Positions 17,353 to 26,325 of a DNA stretch of 64,000 nt are shown here, piece by piece. Every line of letters starts with the position of its first letter. Position 1 is the first letter of the stretch. The position numbers were made by a program, and so were the translations under genes. Source of the stretch: DATJGR01 sp963787045 (lineage in GTDB: Bacteria > Pseudomonadota > Gammaproteobacteria > Pseudomonadales > Azotimanducaceae); assembly GCA_963787045.1 (NCBI GenBank), contig CAWBBR010000020.1, positions 108,430 through 172,429 of the forward strand, given 5' to 3'. The notes under the pieces are model-generated. The model worked only from the letters and a program-made list of their open reading frames with translations, was not told the DNA's origin and searched no databases.

Positions 17353-20031
17353 ATGAGTGACGATACCTACAAGACCCGCAAGACGCTGACGGTCGGCAAG
17401 CAGACGTTCGACTACTTCAGCCTTCCGGCTGCGGAGCAGGCGGGCGTCGGTGCGGTGAGCCGCTTACCGATGTCGCTGAAAATCCTGCTGGAGAATCTGC
17501 TGCGCTTCGAAGACGGCAACACCGTGCGCAAAGAAGACATCAAAGCGCTCGGCAACTGGGCCGTTACGCCGCCGCCCGCGGAGGAGATCGCGTATCGCCC
17601 GGCGCGGGTGCTGATGCAGGACTTCACCGGCGTTCCCGGCGTGGCCGATCTTGCGGCGATGCGCAGCGCCGTCGTAGCCGCCGGGCTCGATCCGAAAATC
17701 ATCAATCCGCTGTCGCCGGTGGATCTCGTCATCGACCACTCCGTGATGGTCGACAAGTTCGGCACCAGCAAAGCGTTCGACGAAAACGTCGACATCGAAA
17801 TGGAGCGCAACCGCGAGCGCTATCGATTCCTGCGCTGGGGTCAAACCGCATTCGACAACTTCCGTGTGGTGCCACCTGGCACCGGCATCTGTCACCAGGT
17901 GAATCTGGAATACCTCGCGAAGGTCGTGTGGACGAAGACCGAGAACGGCAAAACGGTCGCGTACCCGGATACGCTCGTCGGCACCGACAGCCACACCACG
18001 ATGATCAACGGCCTCGGCGTACTCGGTTGGGGAGTCGGTGGCATCGAAGCGGAAGCGGCGATGCTCGGTCAACCGATCTCCATGCTGATTCCCGACGTGA
18101 TCGGCTTCCGTCTCACCGGCAAACTCAAGGAAGGCATCACCGCCACCGACCTGGTGCTGCGCGTGGTCGAACTGCTGCGCAAGAAAGGCGTCGTGGACAA
18201 ATTCGTCGAGTTCTTCGGAGCCGGTCTCGACCATCTGCCGCTCGCCGATCGCGCGACGATCGCGAACATGGCGCCGGAGTACGGCGCGACGTGCGGCTTC
18301 TTCCCGATCGACGTCGAGACGATCAGCTATCTGAAACTGTCCGGTCGTCCGGCCGACACCGTGGCGCTCGTCGAGGCATATGCGAAAGCGCAAGGCATGT
18401 GGCGCGACGCGACGACCGTCGATCCTGTCTATACCGACACGCTCGAACTCGACCTCGGAACGGTGGTGCCCAGCCTCGCCGGACCGAAGCGTCCGCAGGA
18501 TCGGGTCGCGATGACCGGCATGCGCAAGGCGGTCGACGACGAACTCGATCTGCAAGGCCGCAAATCGAAAGACGCGCGCACGAAAGTGGCAGGCAGCAGC
18601 TATGACCTCGGCCACGGCGATGTCGTGATCGCCGCGATCACGTCGTGCACCAATACATCCAACCCCGCGGTGATGCTCGCAGCCGGTCTCGTCGCAAAGA
18701 AAGCGCTCGCGCTCGGGTTGACGGTGAAGCCGTGGGTGAAGACGTCACTCGCGCCGGGCTCGAAGGTCGTCACGGAGTACCTGGCGAAAGCCGGACTGCA
18801 AACGTCGCTCGACAAGCTCGGCTTCAACCTCGTCGGTTACGGGTGCACGACCTGCATCGGCAACTCGGGTCCGCTGCCGGAGGAGATTTCGAAGGCGATC
18901 ACGCAAGGCGACCTGGTGGTCTCGTCAGTGCTATCGGGTAACAGGAATTTCGAGGGGCGGGTGCACCAGGAAGTGCGCACGAACTGGTTGGCATCGCCGC
19001 CGTTGGTGGTTGCGTATGCGATTGCCGGCACGATGCGGATCGACTTGTCGAAGGATCCGATCGGTAAAGACAAGAGCGGCAAGGACGTGTTCCTGAAGGA
19101 CGTCTGGCCGAGCAACAAAGAAGTGGCCGACGTCGTCGCACAAGTGTCGGCCGACATGTTCGAGCGGCAGTATGCCGACGTGTTCACCGGACCGGCCGCC
19201 TGGCAGGCGATCAAGGTCGACGCGAAAGGCACCTACGGATGGGAAAACTCGACGTACATCAAACAACCGCCGTTCTTCAAAGTGGGCGCCGATCTCGATC
19301 AGCAGATCGAAATCCGCGGCGCGCGAATCCTCGCGCTGCTCGGTGATTCGGTGACCACCGACCACATTTCGCCGGCGGGTGAGATTCAACCCGACAGCCC
19401 GGCCGGACACTATCTCGTGCAGCACGGCGTCGATGTCGCCGAATTCAATTCGTACGGCTCGCGCCGCGGCAATCACGAAGTGATGATGCGAGGTACGTTC
19501 GCGAACATCCGCATCAAGAATGAAATGGTGCCGGGTACGGAAGGCGGCTACACGAAGCACATCCCGAGCGGCGACAAGCTGTCGATTTACGATGCCGCGA
19601 TGCGCTATCAGGGCGAGGGCACACCGCTCGTCGTATTCGCCGGCAAGGAATACGGCACCGGATCGAGTCGCGACTGGGCCGCGAAAGGTACCCGTTTGCT
19701 CGGCGTGAAAGGCGTGGTCTCCGAGAGCTTCGAGCGCATCCACCGTTCGAACCTGATCGGCATGGGCATTCTGCCGATGCAGTTCAAACCGGGCGATTCG
19801 CGCAAGAGTCTCGGCCTCAAAGGCGACGAGATCATCGATATCGCGTTGCCTGCAGGCGTAAAGGAGATCAAGCCGAGCCAGGATCTGGTGCTGACGATCC
19901 GTCGCGCCGACGGCAAGAAGCAGGAAGTCACGGTGACGAGCCGGCTCAACACCGACAACGAAATCGAGTACTTCAAGAGCGGCGGCATTCTGCAGTACGT
20001 GCTGAACAACCTGGCCCGGAACGCCGCTTGA
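17353..20031 (+). CDS. acnA: Aconitate hydratase A
   Basis: An 892-residue TCA-cycle enzyme interconverting citrate and isocitrate with a [4Fe-4S] cluster. The cluster cysteines are in ITSCTNTSNPAVM (about 435) and YGCTTCIGNSG. Substrate-binding segments VGTDSHTTMINGLG and EYGTGSSRDWAAKG are intact, and the swivel domain (SPAGEIQPDSPAGHYL) is C-terminal, as in AcnA/IRP1-type enzymes rather than AcnB. It has its own upstream region of about 195 bases after the hsp20 terminator, with a small palindrome AGGGGC-GCT-GCCCCT at 17311-17325 in the leader. The HAD gene overlaps its stop. Confidence 0.95.
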   Translation: MSDDTYKTRKTLTVGKQTFDYFSLPAAEQAGVGAVSRLPMSLKILLENLLRFEDGNTVRKEDIKALGNWAVTPPPAEEIAYRPARVLMQDFTGVPGVADLAAMRSAVVAAGLDPKIINPLSPVDLVIDHSVMVDKFGTSKAFDENVDIEMERNRERYRFLRWGQTAFDNFRVVPPGTGICHQVNLEYLAKVVWTKTENGKTVAYPDTLVGTDSHTTMINGLGVLGWGVGGIEAEAAMLGQPISMLIPDVIGFRLTGKLKEGITATDLVLRVVELLRKKGVVDKFVEFFGAGLDHLPLADRATIANMAPEYGATCGFFPIDVETISYLKLSGRPADTVALVEAYAKAQGMWRDATTVDPVYTDTLELDLGTVVPSLAGPKRPQDRVAMTGMRKAVDDELDLQGRKSKDARTKVAGSSYDLGHGDVVIAAITSCTNTSNPAVMLAAGLVAKKALALGLTVKPWVKTSLAPGSKVVTEYLAKAGLQTSLDKLGFNLVGYGCTTCIGNSGPLPEEISKAITQGDLVVSSVLSGNRNFEGRVHQEVRTNWLASPPLVVAYAIAGTMRIDLSKDPIGKDKSGKDVFLKDVWPSNKEVADVVAQVSADMFERQYADVFTGPAAWQAIKVDAKGTYGWENSTYIKQPPFFKVGADLDQQIEIRGARILALLGDSVTTDHISPAGEIQPDSPAGHYLVQHGVDVAEFNSYGSRRGNHEVMMRGTFANIRIKNEMVPGTEGGYTKHIPSGDKLSIYDAAMRYQGEGTPLVVFAGKEYGTGSSRDWAAKGTRLLGVKGVVSESFERIHRSNLIGMGILPMQFKPGDSRKSLGLKGDEIIDIALPAGVKEIKPSQDLVLTIRRADGKKQEVTVTSRLNTDNEIEYFKSGGILQYVLNNLARNAA

Positions 20032-20711
20032 CGAAACCGTTCGCGCCGCAGGCCATCGTGTTCGACATGGATGGTCTGCTGCTCGACACGGAGCGCATCG
20101 CCCTCGCTACGTTCGAAGACGCTTGTCGCGCACAGGGCCTCGACGTTGCGCGCGAGGTATACGAGCGCTGCATCGGCACCAGCATGAAAGGCACGCGCGA
20201 AATCCTCGGCAGCGCGTTGGGATACGACGTTTACGATCGCTTGAGCCACGAATGGTTTGCCCGCTACGGAGCGCGCGTGTCGACGCAAGCGGTCGACGTG
20301 AAAGACGGTGGCCGCGAAATTCTGGAACTGACCCGCTCGCTGCGGATTCCCGTTGCGCTCGCCACGTCGACCGCCACGGAACTCGCGCGGACGAAGCTGC
20401 GCCTCGCAGGGCTGCTCGACTTCTTTGCGACGATCGTCGGCGGCGACGTCGTAGCCAATGCGAAACCTCACCCGGAACCCTATCTCACCGCTGCGGCGAG
20501 GCTCGGCCACGCACCCAATCGGTGCTGGGCGATCGAAGACTCCGACAACGGCGTGCGCGCGGCGCACGCGGCTGGGCTGTTCGTGTTCCAGGTCCCCGAC
20601 CTGGTCCAGCCGGCCGCGGACGTGCGCGGCATCGGTCACCCGGTCGTGCTCAGCTTGCACGAAGTCGCGAGTCTGCTTGTCGAGCATTCGAGCGGAAGGA
20701 CTGTGACCTAG
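20028..20711 (+). CDS. HAD-superfamily phosphatase (beta-phosphoglucomutase-like)
   Basis: A 227-residue HAD subfamily IA hydrolase. Motif I is VFDMDGLLLDTE, motif II the Thr/Ser in VALATSTA, motif III Lys in NAKPHPEPY and motif IV IEDSDNGVRAA. The helical cap after motif I places it with phosphoglycolate phosphatase/beta-phosphoglucomutase-like enzymes; the substrate is unknown. It starts with TTG at 20028, whose last two bases are part of the acnA stop (TTGA), so translation is coupled to aconitase. The next in-frame ATG would cut into motif I, which supports the TTG start. Confidence 0.85.
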   Translation: MTKPFAPQAIVFDMDGLLLDTERIALATFEDACRAQGLDVAREVYERCIGTSMKGTREILGSALGYDVYDRLSHEWFARYGARVSTQAVDVKDGGREILELTRSLRIPVALATSTATELARTKLRLAGLLDFFATIVGGDVVANAKPHPEPYLTAAARLGHAPNRCWAIEDSDNGVRAAHAAGLFVFQVPDLVQPAADVRGIGHPVVLSLHEVASLLVEHSSGRTVT

Positions 20712-21036
20712 TCAGTAGAACAGAACTTTCCCGCCGGGCGATGATCTCATTGTTCGTCCTTCCCCCTGATGACGGTTTTCAAACGGCGCAGTTCGCCGTG
20801 GAGTGATTTCGATGATTGACCGGAGCGAATCGCACCTCATCGCTCGAGAGAAACGCAATCGAGGCGATGCCTCGAAGGGCGATGGCGAGCGCGCCGTTCG
20901 CGCGCGTCGCGCGCGCGCAGGCGTCCACGACTCGGCCCGTCCGACGCGCGTCGAACCGACCGTAGGCGATCCTTCCAAGACCACGACTCCGCGTACCCGC
21001 TGATTCTCGCGTTCTGAATACCGCCCGCCGCGTTTG
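20712..21036. other. Intergenic region upstream of the thrS leader
   Basis: About 325 bases without a convincing gene. It holds a short frame (ATG 20812 to 21003) with a fair Shine-Dalgarno but very low-complexity Arg/Asp-rich product, and a hairpin CCCGCCG/CGGCGGG at 21024-21050 just before the predicted leader promoter. Nothing else was recognised. Confidence 0.5.
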
Positions 21037-21064
21037 TTGCAATCGGCGGGTGCCTCACTATCAT
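21037..21064 (+). promoter_or_regulatory. Predicted sigma-70-type promoter of the thrS leader
   Basis: TTGCAA (21037-21042), 16 bases, TATCAT (21059-21064), 4/6 and 5/6 matches to the -35 and -10 consensus. Transcription would start near 21071, just before the leader-peptide ribosome-binding site, which is where an attenuator transcript should begin. Confidence 0.45.
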
Positions 21065-21087
21065 TACGCCGTTTGTTGGAGTCGATG

Positions 21088-21156
21088 ATGTATTGCTTGC
21101 CGCGTAACCAAACGACGACGACCACTGCCACGACTACGCCGTGGCGGGTTGCCTGA
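21088..21156 (+). CDS. Threonine-rich leader peptide of thrS
   Basis: A 22-codon frame, MYCLPRNQ then TTTTTATTT then PWRVA, with GGAG (21078-21081) 6 bases before the ATG; an in-frame ATG also sits at 21085. Eight of 22 codons are threonine (five in a row, Ala, three more), located at 21112-21138. It lies about 100 bases before threonyl-tRNA synthetase and is followed by competing hairpins and a terminator. This is the classic design of a leader peptide whose translation senses charged tRNA: shortage of Thr-tRNA stalls the ribosome at the Thr run. It is too short for routine gene calling. Confidence 0.8.
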   Translation: MYCLPRNQTTTTTATTTPWRVA

Positions 21157-21239
21157 CGTCGTACGCGACAAAAGAGGCGGCCCGAATCTAGAGGTCGCCT
21201 TCGAACAGAAACCCCGGAAGGCGACCGCCAACGGGGTTT
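21127..21239 (+). promoter_or_regulatory. Transcription attenuator of thrS (alternative RNA pairings)
   Basis: Complementary segments: (1:2) GCCACG 21127-21132, inside the Thr codons, with CGTGGC 21140-21145. (2:3) TGGCGGGTTGCCT 21142-21154 with AGGCGACCGCCA 21219-21230, 12 pairs with one bulged G and one G-U. (A:B) GGTCGCCTTC 21193-21202 with GAAGGCGACC 21217-21226, 10 perfect pairs. (C:D) the terminator stem 21209-21216 with 21232-21239. Pairings 2:3 and A:B each cross C:D, so they would act as antiterminators. A ribosome stalled on the Thr codons masks strand 1 and frees strand 2, favouring 2:3. AGGCGG 21175-21180 can also sequester part of A. Which antiterminator is used in the cell is inference. 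Confidence 0.7.
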
Positions 21240-21248
21240 TTCTTTTTT
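21209..21248 (+). terminator. Rho-independent terminator immediately before thrS
   Basis: AAACCCCG (21209-21216) pairs with CGGGGTTT (21232-21239) around a 15-base loop and is followed by a U tract to 21248 interrupted by one C. It ends one base before the thrS Shine-Dalgarno GGGAGG (21249-21254), so it can only serve as a regulated terminator of the leader RNA. Confidence 0.88.
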
Positions 21249-21258
21249 GGGAGGAATG

Positions 21259-23094
21259 ATGGACAGCTTGGAGCACAGCGGCGAACTGAGCCCCGACGAC
21301 GCGCTATATCAGATGAGGCACAGCCTCTCGCACGTGCTTGCGCAGGCGGTGCTCGAACTGCGTCCGGGATCGACGCTGGGGTTCGGTCCGCCGATCAAGG
21401 ACGGCTTCTACTACGACTTCATTCTCAGCGCGCCGATCACCGAGGAGGATTTTCCTGAGCTCGAGCAGCGGATGCGCAAGATACTGAAGAAAGGCCAGCG
21501 CTTCGACCGCGAGGAACTGCCGAAAGAGGCGGCGCTGGCCCGCCTTGCCGAGATGAAAGAGCCGTACAAACGCGAGTACGCGCTCGAGCTGTTCGACAAG
21601 AAACACCTGCAGACGCTGTCGTTCTATCGCAATGGTCCGTTCCTGGACATGTGCGAAGGGCCGCACGTGCACACCACGAAAGAGATCCCGCGCGACGCAT
21701 TCAAGCTGAAGAGCGTCGCTGGCGCCTATTGGCGCGGCGATTCCAAGAACGTGATGATGACGCGCATCTACGCGTGGGCATTTGCGAGCAAGGAAGAGCT
21801 CGACGCGTATGTGGCGCGCTACGAGCAGGCACTGGCGCGCGACCACAAGAAGCTCGGCCGCGAACTGGGTCTGTATCACCTCGATAACGACATCGGTAAG
21901 GGGCTGCCGTTGTGGCTGCCGAACGGCACCGTCATTCGCGACGAGATCGAGAAGCTCGCGAAGGAACTCGAATTTCGTGGCGGCTATCAGCGCGTTTCGA
22001 CGCCGCACCTTGCGAAGGCGGATCTGTACTATCGCACCGGCCATCTGCCGTACTACGCCGATCACATGTATCCGCTGATGGAGATGCGAGAGGCCACTGA
22101 GGACGGCGGCGAGGTGCGCGAGGCGTATGCGCTTCGACCGATGAACTGTCCGCATCACCATCGAGTGTACGCGTCGTCTCCGCGCAGCTATCGCGAACTG
22201 CCGCTGCGGCTGGCGGAGTACGGGCAGGTGTATCGCTTCGAGGACTCCGGCGCCGTCGGCGGCCTGGTCCGCGTGCGCGGCATGTGCATCAACGACGCGC
22301 ACATCTACTGCACCGCGGCGCAAGTGAAAGACGAGTTCAAAGCCGTGCTGGCGATGTACGCAGAGGCCTACGCCATCCTCGGCCTCGACAGCTACACCGT
22401 GCGGTTGTCGCGGTCCGACTTCAGCGATCCGAAAGGCAAGGAAAAGTACATCGACAATCCGCAGGCGTGGGCCGAGTCGGAGCAGATTCTGCGGGAAGTG
22501 TTGCAGGATCTCGGCATCAACTACATCGATGGCCTGGGCGAAGCGGCCTTCTACGGACCGAAAATCGACATCCAGTTCCCGACCGTGACGGGACGCGACG
22601 AAACCGTCAGCACCGTGCAACTCGACTTCGCGCAACCGGCGCGGATGGGGCTCACCTATGTCGGCCCCGACGGTGCCGAACATATGCCGTACTGCATCCA
22701 TCGCGCGCCATTCAGCACGCACGAACGGATGGTGGCGTTCCTCATCGAACACTTCGGCGGCGCGTTCCCGACGTGGCTCGCGCCGATACAGGTGCAGGTG
22801 CTCACCGTTTCGGAACAATACGAAGCGTACGGACGCAGCATCGTCGACCGGTTGCGCAAACAGTGGGTGCGCGCGGAACTCGCAACGCAGAGTGAAACCG
22901 TGTCTAAGAAGATCCGCGAAGGCACCACGCGCAAGATTCCGTTGCTGCTCATCGTCGGCGAGCGCGAGCAGGCCGACGGCACCGTGACGCTGCGCCGCTA
23001 CGGGCAGACGCAGCAGCACACGATGTCGATTGCGGATTTCGAAGCGGCGCTACGCCGCGCGATCGACCAGCGAACGCTGGACTTTGCCGTCTAA
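21259..23094 (+). CDS. thrS: Threonine--tRNA ligase lacking the TGS domain
   Basis: A 611-residue class II synthetase that charges tRNA-Thr. It begins directly with the editing domain (HSLSH near residue 21 and DMCEGPHV near 136, the H-x-x-x-H and C-x-x-x-H sites). The catalytic core follows: RPMNCPHHH (zinc Cys), motif 2 YRFEDSGAVGGLVRVRG, zinc His in NDAHIYC and CIHRAPFS, then the anticodon domain from about 510. The about 60-residue N-terminal TGS domain of E. coli ThrS is missing and cannot be recovered upstream because the terminator is there. ATG 21259 (4 bases after GGAGG) is preferred to 21256. No infC-rpmI-rplT follows, unlike the common thrS locus. Confidence 0.93.
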   Translation: MDSLEHSGELSPDDALYQMRHSLSHVLAQAVLELRPGSTLGFGPPIKDGFYYDFILSAPITEEDFPELEQRMRKILKKGQRFDREELPKEAALARLAEMKEPYKREYALELFDKKHLQTLSFYRNGPFLDMCEGPHVHTTKEIPRDAFKLKSVAGAYWRGDSKNVMMTRIYAWAFASKEELDAYVARYEQALARDHKKLGRELGLYHLDNDIGKGLPLWLPNGTVIRDEIEKLAKELEFRGGYQRVSTPHLAKADLYYRTGHLPYYADHMYPLMEMREATEDGGEVREAYALRPMNCPHHHRVYASSPRSYRELPLRLAEYGQVYRFEDSGAVGGLVRVRGMCINDAHIYCTAAQVKDEFKAVLAMYAEAYAILGLDSYTVRLSRSDFSDPKGKEKYIDNPQAWAESEQILREVLQDLGINYIDGLGEAAFYGPKIDIQFPTVTGRDETVSTVQLDFAQPARMGLTYVGPDGAEHMPYCIHRAPFSTHERMVAFLIEHFGGAFPTWLAPIQVQVLTVSEQYEAYGRSIVDRLRKQWVRAELATQSETVSKKIREGTTRKIPLLLIVGEREQADGTVTLRRYGQTQQHTMSIADFEAALRRAIDQRTLDFAV

Positions 23095-23097
23095 CTA

Positions 23098-23115
23098 GCG
23101 AGCGCTCGCGCTCGC
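23098..23115. terminator. Hairpin between convergent thrS and prc
   Basis: GCGAGCG-CTCG-CGCTCGC is a perfect 7-bp stem located 4 bases after the thrS stop and 8 bases from the prc stop. There is no clear T run on either strand, so it may be a weak bidirectional terminator or an RNA 3'-end stabiliser. Confidence 0.4.
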
Positions 23116-23122
23116 CGAAGGT

Positions 23123-25366
23123 TCACTGCAGCGCAGTTTCCACCTTCGGCTGCGCGATGCTTGCGATCTGGCGCGTCTGGTTGACGTAGTCGATCAGGAC
23201 GTACGCGCCTTCCTTGATCATCGCGTCGTCCTCAGGGCCTTTCTTGCCGTTGTCGGCGTCGTCTTCCGCTTCGTCGGCATCGAGCTTCGCGTCGAGTTCC
23301 TCGATGGTCTTGAGCAGCGGTTCGCCTTTCGCCGCGCGCAGCTTGTTCTCGATGCCGAGCCGCCACGCGTCTTCGTCTTTCTTCTCTTTGATCCGAACCG
23401 CTTCGTTCAGAGAGACATCGGTCTTCTTCGCGTTCTCACGGCTCTTGTCCATCAACGCACGCAGGTATTCGAAGTCCGGATTGGTTGCGACGCGGTCGCG
23501 GTGCTTATCGACGAGCACCGGCAACACGGTCTGCACTTGTGTCGCGTGCGGATACACCGCCGGTTTGATTTCGTCCCACGGCATTGCGTCTTCTAGCGAG
23601 CTCTCGCCGATCTTGTCGGTGTCGTAGACCTCGGGGAACTCGACATCGGGCAACACACCCTGGTGTTGCGTGCTCTGACCGGAAACCCGATAGAACTTCG
23701 CTTGCGTGATCTTCAACTGACCGCGATTCAGCGGTATCAGCGTCTGCACCGTACCTTTGCCGAACGTCTGGCTGCCGATGATCGGGCCGCGGCCGTAATC
23801 CTGTATCGCGCCGGCGAAGATCTCCGATGCCGATGCCGACAGTCGATTCACCATCACCGCCATCGGGCCGTCCCATGCGATTTCGTCGTCGGTGTCGGCA
23901 TAGATGTTGGCGCGACGGTTGGCGGTCTTCACCTGCACCGTCGGGCCGGACTTGATGAAGAGCCCGGTCAACGAATCGGCTTCCTGCAGCGATCCGCCGC
24001 CGTTGTTGCGCAGGTCGATGATGATGCCTTCCACGCCATCGGCTTTCAGTTGATCGATCAGCGCGTGCACGTCGCGCGTGGTGCTCTTGTAATCCGGATC
24101 GCCGTTCTGAACCGCTTTGAAGTCCACGTAGAACGTCGGAATCTCGATGATGCCGATCTTGTGCGACGTGCCCCCTTGCTGGAGCGTCAGCAGTTTCTTC
24201 TGCGCCGACTGTTCTTCGAGCTGAACCGTATTGCGCGTGATGCTGACGGTTCGCGATTTGCTGTTGTCTTCAGACGCAGCCGGAACGATCTCGAGGCGGA
24301 CTACCGACGCCTTCGGCCCGCGGATCAGTTCGACGACGTCGTCGAGCCGCCAGCCGACCACGTCGATCAGCTTGCCGCTTTCGCCCTGGCCGACGCCGAT
24401 GATGCGGTCGGACGGCTTCAGCGCGCCGGCTTTGTCGGCGGGACCCGCCGGAACCAGGCGCACCACTTCGGTGTAATCGTCTTCGGTCCGCAACACCGCA
24501 CCGATGCCCTCGAGCGACAACGACATGTTGATGTTGAAATTCTCGGACGTGCGCGGCGAGAAATACTGCGTGTGCGGATCGTAGGTGCTCGCGTATGCGT
24601 TCACGTAGACCTGGAACGCGTCTTCGCTGTTCGTTTGCGTCGCCTGCTTGAGACGATTCTTGTAGCGCTTCGTCAGCACGTCCTGAATTTCGGCGATCTG
24701 CTTGCCGTTCAACTTCATGCCCAGCACGGCTGCCTTCAGGCGCTTGCGCCAGAGGTCATCGAGTTCGGCGGTGGTAGCCGCCCACGGCGCATGTTTGCGC
24801 TCCACCTCGATGGTCTCGTTGGTGTCGAATTTCATCGTCTGCAGACCCTGACCCAGCTCGGTGATCAGGAATTCGAGGCGCTCTTCGAGGCGCGCCTGAT
24901 ACTTGTTGAAGATGTCGAACGCGGGATCGAGATCACCGCGCTTCAGTGCGTCGTCGAGCGCGTAGCGATACTTCTCCAACGCCTGAATGTCGGACGCGAG
25001 GAAGTACGCGTGACCGCTGTCGAGCAGATCGATGTACTTGTCGAACAGTTCGCTCGACGCTGCGTCGTCGAGCGGCTTCTGCAGATAGTGGTTGTGCCGC
25101 AACTGCTCGACGATCGACAGACTCGTTCGCGGATGCACGTCGAGCGGATGCAGCGCTTCCGGAATCGGGAAGCTGTACGCCGGCGTCGCTGCGTCGGCGG
25201 GCGGCGTTGCCGTCGCTGTCGTCGTAGCAGTTGCGTTGGGGAGTGTAGTGCCGTTAGGAGGAGGTGCCGCGAGCGCGAGCGTCGTTACCAACGCCGCAAT
25301 CAGGCCGCCCAACGTTCGCATCGCGCATCGCGCGGACACACCAGATCCGAGAGTTCGATCCAACAT
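23123..25366 (-). CDS. prc: Carboxy-terminal (tail-specific) processing protease
   Basis: A 747-residue periplasmic S41 protease that trims or degrades proteins with exposed nonpolar C-termini. Order: N-terminal signal sequence (MRTLGGLIAALVTTLALA, about residues 16-33), helical N-domain, PDZ domain (LVPAGPADKAGALKPSDRI), then the catalytic core with the nucleophile in NRLSASASEIFAGA and the general-base Lys in SQTFGKGTVQ, and a DUF3340-like C-terminal tail (IKPAVYPHATQVQ to the end). The size fits the long E. coli Prc type (about 680) plus an Ala/Thr-rich linker. Starts at 25366 or at the Met at 25321 are both possible; the latter gives a more ordinary signal peptide. Confidence 0.92.
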   Translation of the reverse strand: MLDRTLGSGVSARCAMRTLGGLIAALVTTLALAAPPPNGTTLPNATATTTATATPPADAATPAYSFPIPEALHPLDVHPRTSLSIVEQLRHNHYLQKPLDDAASSELFDKYIDLLDSGHAYFLASDIQALEKYRYALDDALKRGDLDPAFDIFNKYQARLEERLEFLITELGQGLQTMKFDTNETIEVERKHAPWAATTAELDDLWRKRLKAAVLGMKLNGKQIAEIQDVLTKRYKNRLKQATQTNSEDAFQVYVNAYASTYDPHTQYFSPRTSENFNINMSLSLEGIGAVLRTEDDYTEVVRLVPAGPADKAGALKPSDRIIGVGQGESGKLIDVVGWRLDDVVELIRGPKASVVRLEIVPAASEDNSKSRTVSITRNTVQLEEQSAQKKLLTLQQGGTSHKIGIIEIPTFYVDFKAVQNGDPDYKSTTRDVHALIDQLKADGVEGIIIDLRNNGGGSLQEADSLTGLFIKSGPTVQVKTANRRANIYADTDDEIAWDGPMAVMVNRLSASASEIFAGAIQDYGRGPIIGSQTFGKGTVQTLIPLNRGQLKITQAKFYRVSGQSTQHQGVLPDVEFPEVYDTDKIGESSLEDAMPWDEIKPAVYPHATQVQTVLPVLVDKHRDRVATNPDFEYLRALMDKSRENAKKTDVSLNEAVRIKEKKDEDAWRLGIENKLRAAKGEPLLKTIEELDAKLDADEAEDDADNGKKGPEDDAMIKEGAYVLIDYVNQTRQIASIAQPKVETALQ

Positions 25367-25564
25367 CGATCACCACCGCCTACTGCAAGTCGTGTATTCT
25401 GACGCCCGCGTCGCACCTTAGGTTCCGTGAGATCGAAGTTCTCACCCTGAGGTCCCACTCAAGACTCTGCGGATTCCGATCGGTCCCGACGATTCCGAGG
25501 CAGCCTATTCGAAGGTTCCTGGAGCCGCAGTAAGAAGATGTAATCCGGACGAGGAAACAACCTT

Positions 25565-26318
25565 ATGAAGATTCCATTGCCCTCGCAAGTAGCGACCCGT
25601 GCAATGCGCGTCGCGATCGGACGAACGACGCTCGCGATCGCGCTCGCGCTCGGCGCCGCCGCGTGCCAGAAGGCACCCGCCGCCCGAAGCGCCGAAAGGA
25701 CCGGCACTCGAGTCCGAAGTGGCAAAGGCGAGTTACGGTCTCGGTTACAACATCGCCGGAAACGTCGACAACCAGTACGGCAAAGCGCTCGATGCCAAGG
25801 CGTTTCAAGCCGGTATCGAAGACGGTTTCGCCGGCGCGAAGGCAAAGGTGCCGGAAGATCAGGTGCTCGCTGCGTTGAACGCGTTGAACGATGCGCGCGC
25901 GGAAGAACGCGGCAAAATCGCCGAAACGAACCTTGCCGCTGCGAAAGCGTATCTCGAGACGAACGGCAAGAAGGACGGCGTGGTAACCACGAAGTCAGGG
26001 CTCCAGTACCAGGTACTCGTCGCCGGAACCGGTCCGAAACCGAGCCTTACCGACACCGTCACGACGCATTACACCGGCACGTTGATCGACGGCACGGTAT
26101 TCGACAGTTCGGTGGAACGCGGGGCGCCGGCCTCGTTCCCGGTGAACGGCGTCATCCCGGGTTGGGTAGAAGCGCTGCAAATGATGCCGGTCGGTTCCAA
26201 GTGGCGCATCGTGGTTCCGCCCGAACTCGCCTACAAGGAACGCGGCGCCGGCAATCGCATCGGTCCGAACGAAGCGTTGATCTTCGAAGTGGAACTGATC
26301 TCGAAAGATCCGTCCTGA
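25565..26318 (+). CDS. FKBP-type peptidyl-prolyl isomerase (Mip/FkpA-like lipoprotein), one-base frameshift
   Basis: The first frame from ATG 25565 encodes a signal peptide and probable lipobox (LALGAAACQKA, Cys at about residue 34). The mature protein (SEVAKASYGLGYNIAGNV helical dimerisation part, then the FKBP domain with VTTHYTGTLIDGTVFDSS and PPELAYKERGAGNRIG) is in the next frame from about 25677 to 26318. One extra C in ACCCG (25676-25678) joins them as QKAPPPEAPKG. The family catalyses proline isomerisation and assists envelope protein folding in the periplasm. It is divergent from prc with about 200 bases between. The intact domains on both sides suggest a sequencing insertion. Confidence 0.75.
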
Positions 26319-26325
26319 CCCACTC

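Noticed and set aside
20812..21003. Possible 63-residue basic protein upstream of thrS
   Set aside because: A fair ribosome-binding site exists, but the product is a low-complexity Arg/Asp string over a palindromic GC-rich stretch; no support for coding.
21071..21258. T-box riboswitch before thrS
   Set aside because: No T-box consensus (GGGTGGNACCGCG-like) or specifier stem; the Thr-rich leader frame explains the region better.
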